Shown in pieces: positions 35,086 through 47,655 of a stretch of 64,000 nt of DNA. The DNA is taken from assembly GCA_035610365.1 (NCBI GenBank), contig CM069433.1, positions 79,084,236-79,148,235 of the forward strand, written 5' to 3'. Both the position numbers and the translations under genes were made by a program. The notes under the pieces are model-generated. The model made no database searches and was not told the DNA's origin. It worked only from the letters and a program-made list of their open reading frames with translations. The stretch comes from Aquatica leii (taxonomy: Eukaryota > Arthropoda > Insecta > Coleoptera > Lampyridae). Numbering within the stretch: the stretch's first letter is position 1; each line of letters opens with the position of its first letter.

Positions 35086-37689
35086 TTAGATGTAAGTTTA
35101 GTTTTTAAGTTATTACCCTTTTAGTCACACAAGGTCTAACAACCTATTGTATATAAGAGGAGCGCTGAATACTCTTCGACATGTTAAAATTAAGTAGTTT
35201 ACTTAAAAAAACAATCGCATAATTTAGAATTGCATTGAAATAAAGAAAAATTAAAAACAATTATACAATTGAAACAATTCAAACTTATTAAAATCAGAAT
35301 CCAAAGTAAAACCTGCTACTACAATTTTCTAAAATTTTTTAAACATATTTAGAAAATATCTTATATTTTACTGAACGTGTAACTTTACTTACATTATATA
35401 GCACGTCATTGCATAGTGCAAAGTGGTTTATGAAAATATTCATATTTATAGCACATTTCACTGACAATTAAACTGTCACAAAAGTATCACGTGCTCTTTT
35501 GATTGTTGTGGAGAGCGCTACATTTTAGTTCGTGTCTTAGTAATGAGTGGCGCTGATAGTTTCTCTAAAAGCTTTAATCACTATAATATCAACTTTCTAT
35601 ATTATTATAAAGATCAGTGACAATAAACTAAGTCCAGTAGATTGTTTTTAGATGAGATATGATTTCATTGATTTACACCGGTGTCTACCTAAATTTGTGA
35701 AACACCAAATATGTACCTTCAATTATGTATTGGAACCTTTAACGATAATATCACAATGTACGTATATGCAATCAAGCAAATCTAAAATGAATAAATTTGT
35801 TTAAACATAATTGGAATTAACACTAAAACAACAATTAATAAAAGTAGCAATTGTTTCACTGTTGAATTTAATTTAAACAAACACAAACTATGATTAATGT
35901 TTATTATCATTATTTTTTTTAAATTCTTGTTAGGATCTGTATGAGTCTAAATTATACAATCAAAAAGTACAACAGACACCAATTTATTTTTATTTGATAG
36001 GAATTTATATTGAAATTGCCTGAAATAAGACGACGAATCTCACCGTCTTTGATCATAGAAATTTGCATGTTAGAGTTATGTGCATTTGTGAATGTTACGG
36101 TTTCAAATCTTAATTTACTAATCCGCAAACGAAATAGTCTAATACAAATATAATCGTCATTTGAAACGTTGAACTATTATTATTTTCCACTTGTATATGT
36201 AGATGTAGTTTATAGCAGCATACTAAAGTTAATATAATATTTGCAGTTACAAAAATAACAGCTATCAGTATTATGAAAATTCTAATATTAAAACATCCTA
36301 CGATAACGACTAATATGTCAGGTTGACTTGAAGATCGTAGAGCAACTACATCTCATACGATCCGCGTTATTGGAAAATGTATGTTAGCATAATCAAGTTA
36401 TGCGCACCGCGAAACACAAGATCATCTAAAAGTAATATGAGTAAATTTTCAAATAACCTCTCAAGTTAAATTTTATATAAGGATTTAATCAAAATATCAA
36501 ATTTACTACATTTAAGCGAATCACTAAATTACATTAAATTTTTACGCATAGTAAATATACAATATTTCGATGAGAAAAAGTTGATTAAGTTATAATTTCT
36601 TAGCAATAGTCGATGTATTTGATCTAAAATACTTTGTAATCCGCTCGTCTTTCACTTAGAAGTCTCATGAAACGAAATGCTTTTGATTGTATGAAACTAC
36701 GGAGTTTGATAATTTTGTACTTCCCGGTTTAACTATTAAATCATCTGAATGCATAAATTCCTCCTCTAAACGTATTCAACCCTCTAATCTAACAGTTACA
36801 AGATTTGATATGAATTTCTAAACGGTTAATTGCACCAAAATTTAAATAAGCATAATAAAACCAATAACTACGTTTTTTCAAATTAGTAATTTTTTTTACT
36901 AAAAATAAAATCAATATATAACGTTAGAAATATTTACACAGGTTTTGTATAAATACTGTTATATAAATTTAATGTTATACAAACATATATGTAAGTAGTT
37001 AAAAAAATTTGAATACTATTATTCTGTACAAAAAAAGAAAGTTGCTAATCTCAATGGCAATAACAAATAATTTTTTAATCTACCAACGTAGTAACAGATT
37101 TTATCAGATTGAGAAAAAATCTATATACTAGAAACAAACAGCCAAAACGTATGTAAAAACTTTTGAAGAGTTAATCAACTTTTACTCGTAACTTCATTTT
37201 TCACATTGGCATGATCCAAAGACGTTCTTAGTTTAGTAGAAATTCCGGGGTCGCGGTCGGTTCCGCTTTTAAATACACTGCTTGCTTAAAGCAATATTTA
37301 AAAAAAAAACTTAAAGCTGAACTAAAACAATTTCGTCAACTTCAAAGTTTTTACTTTCTTTTTAAAATCCAGAATTTAAATTCTTGAAAATGCAATAAAA
37401 AACAATTCATTCTGAATCGTCAATTTAAATTATGCAATAATAAATTGATGTTTTATAGTTATTAGCAATTTGCACACCTTTTAATAAAAAATTTATATTA
37501 TTTGACAAAAAATAATTAGCGGCATAATTATCATTCCATTAAAGTTACATTAAATATTATTCTTAGTACTGCTTTGTATTGAAATAAAAGTAGATTTCTC
37601 GTTAAGTTCTAAAATTTACATAGGAATTTCCTTTAGCGGAGAAATATATTACATTGCGTGTTTGGTTACTCCCCGAAAACAAACTGTAA
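35086..37689. other. AT-rich intronic sequence, nothing recognised
   Basis: The first 150 bp may be the 3' untranslated part of the Jockey fragment (repeated GTTAGTTTTAGTTTTAG). The remainder is undistinguished. Confidence 0.45.
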
Positions 37690-37713
37690 GTGTATAAGGC
37701 GACAGCTAGAAGG

Positions 37714-37899
37714 ATGGCTGCTACTTTAGTAAACGCTTGTCCCGTGACTGGAATAAGGAATCTTTCAAACATGCCAACTATTTTGCAGCTTCATTTATCC
37801 TGCTCAAGATCTTACAACTTTGTTGTAAAATCATTTACCTTATACACTAAAAATAGCACGAAAATTTTTTTTTTTACTTTCAAAACTTTTTTCTCTTAA
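37714..37899 (+). pseudogene. Possible mitochondrial-presequence-like exon or processed fragment
   Basis: An ATG in good context (AGGATGG) opens MAATLVNACPVTGIRNLSNM, then LQLHLSCSRSYN, before running into low-complexity Phe/Lys. The N-terminus is rich in Arg/Ser/Leu with no acidic residue and ends in SRSY, as nuclear-encoded mitochondrial presequences do. The flanks are less A/T-rich than their surroundings. I cannot name the protein, and no following exon was found. It may be the 5' end of a retrocopy inserted in the intron, a nested gene's first exon, or chance. Confidence 0.25.
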
Positions 37900-40195
37900 C
37901 TTTGCAAGTTGAAGCAAGCTTGTTTTAAAATCATAAAGCTTACCTCTAATGGAAGCTTACACATCAAATTTATCGATAATCCTTTTAGTAATCTAAAGAT
38001 AAAGGTAAAGTTGAAAACGCGCTTTGCATTTTAGCGCAAGTGTTGGGATAAACACGTCCTTCTGTTACGATCTAAGAGCTTCTGTAGTAACCTAGTTACG
38101 ACATAAAGTAACACTAAAACCAGGTTTTCAAACTAATTTACAGCAAAACTTTTATTGCTCGAAGTGCGCTTCTTCTATTAAAATAAATATATTAAATAAT
38201 ATCTTACATTAAAAAAAAACTAAGTTGTAAATAACTAAGAATAATATTACGATCAAAGATTACGTTTCTTAATAAAGTTTATTAAGAACCTATAAAGTTT
38301 TCAAAGAGCCTAATGTTACCTGAAAGTGTTAGAGAGTTGGACATAAAGTTAGGCAAAGTTTAATACCAAACTACAAACTGTCTAGATTTTCTGTACAAAT
38401 TTCTTTCCAAATCGTACCTTTAGGTTTCAAAATTTTTTTTATTCTAAATAGGCTGTAATTTACTACCTAATTTTATAAAATCATAAACATCTAAAAATAT
38501 ATTCATACGTATATGTTTCATATACTTTTAAACGTTTAAGAAAACAAATTAGCTTGATACAATAAATTAAGAATTTTAAAAATCACATTGCAAAATATGT
38601 ATTTCAATAAAATGTTTTTTAAAAAAATGTATATTATATACAACAATTTTGTATCTAAGTCTGACCATATTTTTCAGTAGTATCAGTTGCTTTTACAACA
38701 TTATAAGAAATGTAATGTCACAACTATCAAATAGATTTAATTAATCTTTGTATTAATATTGTTTAAGTATATAAATTAATAACAAAACATTTTTTTCAAT
38801 TATTTCAGTACCACATATTTGTTAAAACTAAAATGTCTTCCAGAACTAAACCGTATCTTAGTTTACTTTCGTAAAGGACAAAAACGAAAGTTAGATAATT
38901 AAGTCGTCAACCAAGCCAGATTGTAAGCTCAAAAGAAGTGAGAAAGGAACTCATAAATTTTCACTTAGATTATTTTTTTAATTAAATGTGCATCGATCAT
39001 AAAATTTACAATATAATAGTGTGGTTAAAAACAAAACGGTTCACGTATGTGGTACAAACGCTTAATAATCGTAATTTTAAAACAACAAACTTAAAAGTTT
39101 TTGTAGAAAAAGACTATTTTATTATAACGGCAGTTATAACTATGTAATGTTACTAGAAGTATTTTCGTTTTGAATTGTTGTCATTATTTACTCATAAAAG
39201 TAAATAAAGTAAAAACTAGATGTTAAAATGTCGACTGTCATAACTATCTACTGAGTTTCACAGTAATATAATTTTTGATTAGTATATTATGTATAATATA
39301 TTATTGCATTTGGAAGCTACTGATGTTCTATACAGGGTGATACAGTAGCCTAATGTAAATATTATGATACGCTTGAAGAAAAAAAAGTACATTCCTAAAT
39401 AAACAAAAACGTAAATCTGTATTTAACATTTTTTTTACTGCTTCTGTTTTCCAAAATAAAATGGCTTTAATTTGTAACGTTCCAAGCAAGTATAAATTGA
39501 AACATATCTGCTAGTTCAAGCAATGAATTAATAATAAAATTTCAACTTAGTTCATTCAGATAATGTCTTTGTATCCGAGAAAAATGTTCATGTTGAATTC
39601 TGTTTTACTATTCTATATGCCTGCAACCAATATGAAACATCCCTCGTGTTTAATATTCTGTCATGCATTTTCATTGTCATGAAGTAAAAATGTCGTTTTT
39701 GTATAGATATGAAATATGATCTTTATGAGCAAAAAATATGTATAGAAAAATATCAAAATGCAAATATACAATTAAATTAAGTAATTTTCTAACTACAAAT
39801 TGCTATAATTCTTTTCCATTTAATAAATCTAAAATACTTCGTTAAAGTTTGGTACTACGCAAAGAAATGTTTATTAAATTATCACAAAGAGGTGAAAATT
39901 AAATCACTAAATAAGTACCTAATTCTAAAAACTGCTAAGAATTGTAAAATTAATTATCTATAAGGTATTCATTATTAATTGAAAAATCGTATTTGGAATA
40001 TATACCGTTTAAATTTACCTATATTGCAATATAGTATAATATTTTTTATAACAAAAATTTAATACTTAAGTACTTTGAATTTAAACCACACAATTTCAAA
40101 CTATTGTTTGAATAATAGCGGGAAATTAAATTCAATAACATAAACGAAAAGTGTAAAAATTTTGTTTGTATAACTTCGTAAACCATTAAAAAAGA
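37900..40195. other. AT-rich intronic sequence, nothing recognised
   Basis: No exon, transposase block or end repeats seen in about 2.3 kb. Confidence 0.5.
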
Positions 40196-40240
40196 CTAAC
40201 AGACAGCTGTTTTATCTTATTGTGACTCTTCAGCACTAAG
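40196..40240 (-). ncRNA. Degraded solitary hammerhead ribozyme
   Basis: On the minus strand: TTAGTG, CTGAAGA (CUGANGA core), a broken stem II, AAAA in place of GAAA, then the palindromic ACAGCTGTC of stem III and TGTTAG. Stem III and the cleavage triplet are identical to those of the 330-bp repeat, and the upstream ATTGTAGAAAC-GCATC corresponds to TTGTGGAAAC-ACATC there. The catalytic G is lost and stem I is weak, so it is presumably inactive: a solo relic of the same family. Confidence 0.6.
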
Positions 40241-40610
40241 ATGCTCTGATGCAGTTTCTACAATTACAGCAAACAATTTCAACCTAGTTATATACGTTTG
40301 GTGTAAGATTGAATTGCAAAATTGCTGGTCAACGCCACCTACGTAGATAAAAGGGCCACTAATAGTTTTATATAATAAATATATTTACATTTAAAAAAAT
40401 GCAAAACAATCTACCAAGACTAAGAGATTTCAATCAATGCTATATGAAATAAATAAATCGTTAATTAAACAAAACTAATTTGATTTTTAAATGCAAGTTA
40501 TTATTAGGCTGTTGAGAACCACCAGACAAAACAGTATTACTTCACTGCTAATTTGAACTTTGATTAAAAATTTGATCTATTAACAATTACATTTAAAACA
40601 AAAATAGTAA

Positions 40611-40738
40611 TGCTAGTGGCGAAAAAATTGTGTATAAACCATGATTGACAATGTTATTATAATTCTGGCAACTTCGCGTCTCGCAATGTCATCTTGTTAA
40701 TAATTTTGGTATATAATGTACTATTGTTAAAAATAAAT
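40611..40738. repeat. Dispersed repeat family 2, copy A
   Basis: CTAGTGGCGAAAAAATTGTGTATAAACC-ATTGA and the downstream TGGTATATAATGTACTATT recur in the same order at 55276-55441. The interiors differ by indels. No coding capacity. A short non-autonomous element or SINE-like remnant is possible. Confidence 0.5.
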
Positions 40739-41423
40739 CTAATAAGTACTCGTATTTATGTAGCTAAGAAAATTATATTTCTTTATACTTCTCATGATGA
40801 GTGAACTGTCAACAGAATTTTGTAATTTATAAAATACTTTTTTAACTAAAATGTCTGCAGTTTGAAATAATGCTAAAATTACATAAATTCTTTAGTTAGT
40901 GTTCGGGCAATCAATAGAGTAAACTACTCTACATGTCTGCATTTTTATCTATTACGTTTGTTATTCTAAATACTTCTTAAGGCTCCTCTACACAGCTTTG
41001 AAAAAATAAATCTGCGCCTACAATTATTTTAGTAGGCAAACCACTATACACAGTTCAGGTAGAATATTTTGTCTTTTGATACACAAAACAAAAGGATTAA
41101 AATTGTAAAGAAATACCGTTCTTATAAAGTAAACAATAGTATTCATTATTGCTATTTATTTTGAATTATCATACATAAATAAATGTACGTAGCCTCAATT
41201 ATTTAAAAACGACTAAAGTAATTGCCGATTTTGATCAAATGTGCATGTCGCATTTGACAAAACGCATTATTTGGTGTTTAAATTAACATAAATAATAATA
41301 TGTTATTTTATTATTAACCATTAATTTTAAATTTAAACTTTGTTATATTAAAAAATGTTATTTAGGTAAAGTAATTTATAAGTTTTATGATATTTTATAT
41401 ATATATAATGTTTCCTTATAGTC

Positions 41424-41451
41424 CTGATGATGACTAAATATTAGTTGAAAC
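41424..41451 (+). ncRNA. Hammerhead-like hairpin CTGATGA...GAAAC
   Basis: CTGATGA at 41424-41430, a 6-bp hairpin GACTAA/TTAGTT, then GAAAC. The core words are right, but the first stem II position (T-T) does not pair and no stem I partner is evident. It is the same architecture as the hairpin in the Penelope-like arms at 1402-1436 and 2602-2636, so it may mark the remnant of such an element. It sits in a short unit between two runs of TATATATATA. Confidence 0.35.
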
Positions 41452-41519
41452 TGTCGGCAAAATAAAAAAATAAAAGCTTAACCAAAAACGTAACAAATAA
41501 ATCATTTATAAATATATAT

Positions 41520-42532
41520 ATATAATAATGATTCTTGCAAATGTCAAACTACATATATGTTAGATTTTTACAAACCCTGTAAATACGAGGATGTATACAA
41601 AAGTTTCTTTTATTATTCTTATTTATCAAATTCTATTTGATGATAATTACCACAAAAACGGTAATGTGTCGTTATTAAATGATTACATTAATAATAATGG
41701 TAGATCATTAAAAATAGTACTAGGTGCCGAATTTAGATTTTGAAATCGTCGCATAAAGTTACATCGTATTTTAAACTTGGAATTTAGAGTTTTTGTATAA
41801 AATACAAGGTCTGATTAGTTTTTGGGCAATATCGGTTAATCTAAAAGTGCACTTGAACAAAAACCGTTTGATGTTTTTTTAGAATATTTTCAAAAATATT
41901 TCTTATACATTTTTTTTGTTGTTCCCAATTTATCTTTTTACAAGTTTTGTTTAAACAATTTTTTTATCTAATTAGAAATTATACATACAACAAAAGTTAT
42001 TGTAGATTATAGTTTCCACAACTTTTATTTAAAACATTTTTTTTGTAAAACGTAACAGTTTAGTTATGGACTTTTGCTTTCTCTTTTGTACAAAGATCAA
42101 AACCGATTTTTTTATAGAATACTACGATTAAAAAAGTAATCACGCTTCTAACAAAAAACAAAAACTTGAAATATTTGGGCAAGGGTGTAATTAAACACAA
42201 AAACGGTTAATCAAAAGGGCATTTAGTTAAAGGAGAAAGTAGGAAACGATTAACGACGTATAATTTTGGAATATTTAATAGGCTCTGATTAATGCTTAAT
42301 GAATACCGTTTAGTTATAATGCGAAAATAAAGAGCAAAATTAAACTTTAATTAGTTCTAGTGCACATAATAGTTAATCTATTATTACTGCTAATTCATAC
42401 CACCTCCATATATGTAACCCATAATTAAAATGAAAAAGTTAAGCAATTATTGTGATTATTGTGCGTGATCCTAGCATACGATCTACATCAATAATCAGTG
42501 TTTATACATTGTGTATTTGTTTAAAATTAAAG
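41520..42532. other. 5' flank of the Mutator-like element
   Basis: A/T-rich, with loosely repeated words (GGTCTGATTAG at 41809, GGCTCTGATTAA at 42282, AACGGTTAATC). GGTCTGATTA also occurs inverted at about 45655 beyond the gene (TTAATCAGACC), which may hint at subterminal repeats of the element, but I could not define ends or a target duplication. Confidence 0.35.
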
Positions 42533-45341
42533 ATGCCTAAAGTAAAAAAAAGTGTAGGTGCTCAAAAAAAGAGTAGGCGTATGATGTTGAGGAAAGCCAG
42601 AAAAACGTAAGTACACACATTTTGAATATCTTCGAAGTGTAAAAAACGCATTTTTTTAAATAGGAAATTGATTTCGAACGTAAAAAATCTTTCCATTCCT
42701 TCATACTTGGAAGGTGAACGTAGTTGTAGTACCGATTTCGACAATATTTTAGAGACGTTAAATAGCGAATCTGAAGAAGAAATAGTTTCAGATAGAGACA
42801 CTGATCCCAAAGATGTGACAGACGTGTCTTCTGTAGATGAAGATCAGTATTCAGACGCTTCGTTGCTTATTGAAAGTGATACAGAAACAGATCATATTCA
42901 AAAAGAAAAGGTATTAACTGGCAGAAGAGTTGTAGATATACAATATTTCTTAAGTGCTCTGAAATCATTACAACATATGGGATTTGGTTGCTCTTTCTTT
43001 AATGCAGAAGTTATTTCTGAAAAAATTGAAGGATTCGAAAGCGTGCTTACTTTTAAATGTAATATGTGCGGAAAGGTAGATGTTATAAGAACTGGTGACA
43101 CCAATTCTTCATTTGGTTCAGCTAATCGTGCTAGCGTAGTTGGTAGTTTATCAATTGGAATTGGGTATACCCAACTTGCCCAACTGTTTGCTGCAATGGA
43201 CATTCCTCAAATGTCCAATGGGACATATTTGAAACACCGTAATGGTATTTCAAAATGGGTTACAAATTTAAACCAACACTTAATGAGCGTAGCTTCGAAA
43301 GAAGAAACCGAATTGGCAAACGAGAAAAATGAAGACGGTATACCTATTATAGCGGTAATAGCAGACGGAGCTTGGGGCAAGCGATCCTACCGAAGAAATT
43401 ACTCCGCTCTTTCTGGTGTTGTAAGTTATTTTATAAAACAATTTTAAATAATTATTGAGTAAAAATGTGTTTCAGGCATCCATAATTGGCGCAAAATCAA
43501 AAAAATTTTATATATAGGTGTCAAAAACAAATACTGTTATTTGTGTGTACCAGAGGACGCGATGTAAGTGACCACACGTGCTTCGAAACTGGAATAAAAC
43601 ATCAACTTCTATGGAAGCAGGTATCATTTGTGAAGGTTTCGCAGATTCTATTTCTAGGCATAATTTAATTTACGGACAGTTGATTGGTGATGGTGATAGC
43701 AGTGTTTACCGACATTTAACTGAGCTTGCACCATACGGTCCCACTTTTTACATTAGAAAAATTGAATGTCGTAATCATTTGTTGCGCAACTATATAAACA
43801 AGTTAAGTGATCTTAGTAAAAATTCCAGCTTTCCAAAAAGCAGAAGAGATTATGTTTGCAGTACTTCAACTTTAGGACGCTTTCGTAATGCAGTTGTAAA
43901 AGCTGTGCAATACCGCAAACGTGAAAACTTGCCAATAGATACCAAAATCGAAAATTTGAGACGTGATGTATTAAACAGTCCATTCCATATATTAGGTAGA
44001 CATGAACGCTGTCAAGAATATTTTTGTAGTGGCAAAGAGGATGACGAGGTACGTAATGATAAGTTTAAATAATATAATTAACACCTTTATAAAATTATTT
44101 ATATTATTAGGACTTGGTTGATACATATTTCGAATGTGGTATGTTGCAAGTCATCACTACTATCACACAAAGACTTGCAGATCAAGCATCCAGTTTGCTT
44201 TACGATACTGACAATAATCCAGCGGAAACTTATAATGCAATAGTGGCTAAGTTTATAGGAGGCAAAAGAATAAATTTTTCTTTAAAAAATTCTTATCAGT
44301 TGAGATGCGAAATGGCCGCAATTTCTTTTAATAGCAGAGGAAAATTACTATCTCTTTTGCATGAAGATATTTGTGGTACAGCTCCAGGATACTACATGAG
44401 TCGTTTTTTAGACACCCAAATTCGTCGATATAGGAATAAAACTATGAAACGTACGTATTTATTCCGTAAATATTGCCATGTATTTTATTAATTTTGTTTT
44501 AATTTCAGATTACCCTAAAATGAGATTCGCTACTGCAGATGCTGACTATGGGATGGTAGACGAAAACATCGAGCCTGATCTTCCAAAAGACGAATATGAC
44601 TCAAAGGTTAGTCAGTTTCTAAAAAAATTAGAAAATATAGACAGAAAAAAAATTGAAGAAGGTACGTTAACACAATCAAAAAATGATTTGTGGAAAGCGG
44701 AGCGTAGAAAAAGGATAACGGCCTGCAATTTTGGTAAAATTTGTAAGCTACGCCCAACAACCTGCACTTCCAAAACTGTATCCTTTTTACTATATAACAT
44801 TTTTAAAGGAAACAAATACACCGCTTTTGGGTTAGATAGTGAATCAGTAGCTATACAACAATTCGAAGAGAGATAAGGAAAAGCCATTTTTGGCATGTTC
44901 TCCTGACGGATTTGTAAACGACGATGCAATTATAGAGATAAAAAGTTCTCTAAAAGCTGGAGATATGGATCCGTTAGAAGCCTGTAAGTCAAGCTTAATT
45001 AATTATTGTGTTGTAGATTCGGAAAATAAAATGACCTTAAAAAGAAACCATAATTATTATTATCAACTTCAAGGAATATTACAAATCACCAAACGTACGA
45101 AGTGTTATTTTATTGTCTATACTATAAAAGGAATTCATGTTGAAGTAATTAAAAGGTAATTATTATTCAATTGAGAAAAACACTTTAATCATAGTTCTTC
45201 TTTTATAGGGACGATTTATTTTGGACAGATCGCATGGTGGCAAAACTAGAAACATTTTATTTTCATGCATTATTACCGGAATTGGTAGATCCGCGTCGCT
45301 GTCGTAATTTGGACCTACGAAAAATTTACTTAAAAATTTGA
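42533..45341 (+). pseudogene. Mutator-like transposase with C-terminal YqaJ-type nuclease domain, six exons
   Basis: The gene begins MPKVKKSVGAQKKSRRMM in exon 1 (42533-42606) and continues in 42664-43420, 43476-44048, 44111-44450, 44509-45155 and 45209-45341. All five introns are 53-62 bp with GT...AG ends (GTAAGT, GTAAGT, GTACGT, GTACGT, GTAATT). A Ser/Glu/Asp-rich N-terminus precedes a Cys-containing patch (FKCNMCGK), then the Mutator-like domain: IAVIADGAWGKRSYRRNYSA, YCYLCVPED, DHTCF...NWNKTST, LIGDGDSSVYRHL, IECRNHLLRNY. The last two exons carry the YqaJ/lambda-exonuclease core SPDGFV...AIIEIKSS and a WTDRMV...LPELVDPR end. The frame is interrupted between about 43566 and 43600 and again near 44874, so this copy is dead though recent. 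A TE-derived host gene is possible but less likely given the breaks. Confidence 0.8.
42607..42663 (+). other. Intron 1 of the Mutator-like gene
   Basis: 57 bp, GTAAGT...AAATAG, phase 2. The join restores an uninterrupted frame from the short basic N-terminal exon into the acidic exon 2. Confidence 0.75.
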
Positions 45342-46507
45342 TTAAGTGTTATATATATGTTATATCTAAATTATGATAAAATTCATGTACAAATGTTGTA
45401 TTTATTTGTTTCATTTATGATAATAATACAAATAACATTGTGTGAATTATGAGCAAAACTTTAAGGACCCTCAAAATTAATCCTATTGTGTTAACATTCA
45501 ACTACCTACCAACCCTCCGGCGATATTGCGGTTAAAACGACTCGTAATATTTTTTGTCGATTTTCGTCTTTATTGACACTAACTGACACGAAAATTTTTT
45601 TTGTTTATATAAGAATTTTAATTGTAAATTATAATTTTGTAAATTTTCCACAAGTTTAATCAGACCTGTTTAAGCAAAGCTAAGTCAATATAGAAGCATT
45701 TTTATGAAAAAAGCATTTATAACTATTGCAATGTCAAATATTAGTCGTGTTTGAAAACAATTAAATATCAATTTATATGTACTTTTTTTTTAAAAATCGC
45801 TCTATATTGACGTGGAGATAGGTTTCCTGGTTGTATTGACGAATTAAACGATTCTTCAAAATAATAAGTAACTTTGTAATTTTATATAAACAAACAGCAC
45901 TTTTAACATTGGTCTTATGGAAGTACGGTGTGTTGCCTAGTTATCTGTGTAGACCCACTGTTGGGCTTACAAATGTGTAAACGTTAAGCGTTTTGTAAAA
46001 TATGTTAGAGGGTAAGTAATCACTAAATTTTTGTAAGATTTTAACATTCAGACCAAAAGTAGTTATTATGCGGTGTTTAATTAAATTTAAATAATAGTTC
46101 ACAGCCGTTCGACAATTGAAATTTTTCACGAGCAAATAATTAATTAATTTTTTTTATCTGCAAACAATTATTTTTATTTTTCACTTTAAATCAAACATAA
46201 CCTAAGTAAAAAAAATAAATTTTGTGTTTAATTTTCCAGAATTAATTTTTACCATGTCAACCATTCTAATTGTAACATAATAACCTAAAACATTTTGCAA
46301 TAATTTTTAAACAACTCAACACTCGTAATTCAGCTACTATTGTTTTAGATAAAATCCAAAAACACTACCTTAACACTAAATACATTTTATGTACATAGCA
46401 TTTACTACTAAAAACATTATCCGTTCACCGTTAATCGTCAATTTTCCATAAAAACCTACATACGCAAACAGTTTATTTCTAGTACCATGGGTTAAAAGGA
46501 GGAGTAT
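45342..46507. other. 3' flank of the Mutator-like element and AT-rich DNA
   Basis: Contains a less A/T-rich patch at about 45500-45590 (CCAACCCTCCGGCGATATTG). No clear terminal repeat was matched to the 5' side. Confidence 0.4.
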
Positions 46508-46750
46508 AGATGACGTTGATGTCAATATTTAATAACTTTTTACCAATGTTTTCTAGTCAAGAAATACCTATTTCCAAAAAAATTCATATAATAATAGAAA
46601 GCTTATTGCTTATTCAGGTATTAAGGAAAAATTTATAACGATTGCTGTCCAAGTGCACCCAAAATTAAAAATTTGTCGAAACACAACATTTGCAAAATAC
46701 AAATAAAATAATAATTTGTATGTATTCACCTGTTAGACTCGTATTAAAAT
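46508..46750 (+). repeat. Left arm of a long inverted repeat
   Basis: About 240 bp aligns with the reverse complement of about 47395-47655, by eye roughly three quarters to four fifths identical. Shared words include AATACCTATTTCCAAAAAAATT and CGAAACACAA. From an ATG at 46510 it could encode LMSI-N-FLPM, then IPISKKI-I-I-SL, closely like the peptide from the other arm; the indel between the arms in this stretch is 3 bp, keeping frame. Two inverted copies of one repeat, or long terminal inverted repeats of a 1.15-kb element, are both possible. Confidence 0.65.
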
Positions 46751-47394
46751 ACAGTGCACGCCGCTTATTGGAATCACGAATGTTATAAGTCGGGTCGTGT
46801 TATCACTTTATTAAAGAACCGGATGAACATATGCTACTACATAGAGAAAACGTCGTCTATAGAAAAAAAAATAGTTGAAAGAAAAGCTTTTTTTATTAAC
46901 TCTATAGTAACATTTGCATTATTACAAAGATATTCGATCTTAAATCCAATGGTACAAAGCTCAAGCAATTTTTTGTGTTATATTTGAAAAAAAATTAGAA
47001 ATATTAGGTTTCAACAATAATCATAAGACAATTACGTATTGCATTATAAAATTATTATTAAATTTTATCATAAAGTAAACAAAAATAAAAATTGTTGTAC
47101 CGCAAACTTCAATGATGTGTCAGATGTCTGCATTTACAACATTTATCAACACCCTTCGATACCAATAATTCGCTAGAACGAAATTTTTTAATCAAAAATC
47201 AAACATCTAATTAACCCCAAGATCATTAATATGACACCCCTTTTAAAAATAGTGCCAAAGTTGTATTCATGTTGTGTCATCTATTAAAAAAAACCTATGA
47301 ACTAAAATGGGTTTTAATAACTGCCACAAGAGGACCATTTAGAAAAAGCAATATTTATTTCATGTTTTGTGCACTTATAATCACGACTTTTGCT
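46751..47394. other. Spacer between the long inverted repeats
   Basis: About 640 bp, A/T-rich, with a 77-codon plus-strand frame at 46754-46987 of no recognisable family. If the arms are terminal repeats, this is the element's interior. Confidence 0.4.
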
Positions 47395-47655
47395 TATTTT
47401 ACATTATAAAATGAATTACCTCTAAGAAGTGAATACAATACAAATCATTGTTTCATTTGCATTTTTCAAATATTGTGTTTCGATAAATTTTAAATTTTGA
47501 GCGTATTTGTACAGCAACCGTCATAATTTTTAACCCAATACTGAAGTTAATCATTAAGCTTTGTATTACTATAGAAATTTTTTTGGAAATAGGTATTTTT
47601 TTGGCTAACATTGGCAAAAATTTTTTAATTATTGACATTAACGCCAACTCCAAAC
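47395..47655 (-). repeat. Right arm of a long inverted repeat, with a 66-codon frame
   Basis: Reverse complement of 46508-46750. On the minus strand it is open for 66 codons (47453-47653): MELALMSIIKKFLPM, IPISKKISIVIQSL and so on, basic and hydrophobic. I do not recognise a family. Confidence 0.6.

Noticed and set aside
37714-37899. Naming the frame as a specific mitochondrial protein
   Set aside because: Only targeting-peptide-like composition is visible; the mature part is absent, so any name would be a guess.
42898-43203. 101-codon minus-strand frame across the Mutator-like gene
   Set aside because: Antisense shadow of exon 2. The plus strand has the domain motifs and matching splice sites.
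41809-45668. GGTCTGATTA and its inverse considered as terminal repeats of the Mutator-like element
   Set aside because: Only about 10 bp match, similar words occur elsewhere on the 5' side, and no 8-11-bp target duplication was seen.
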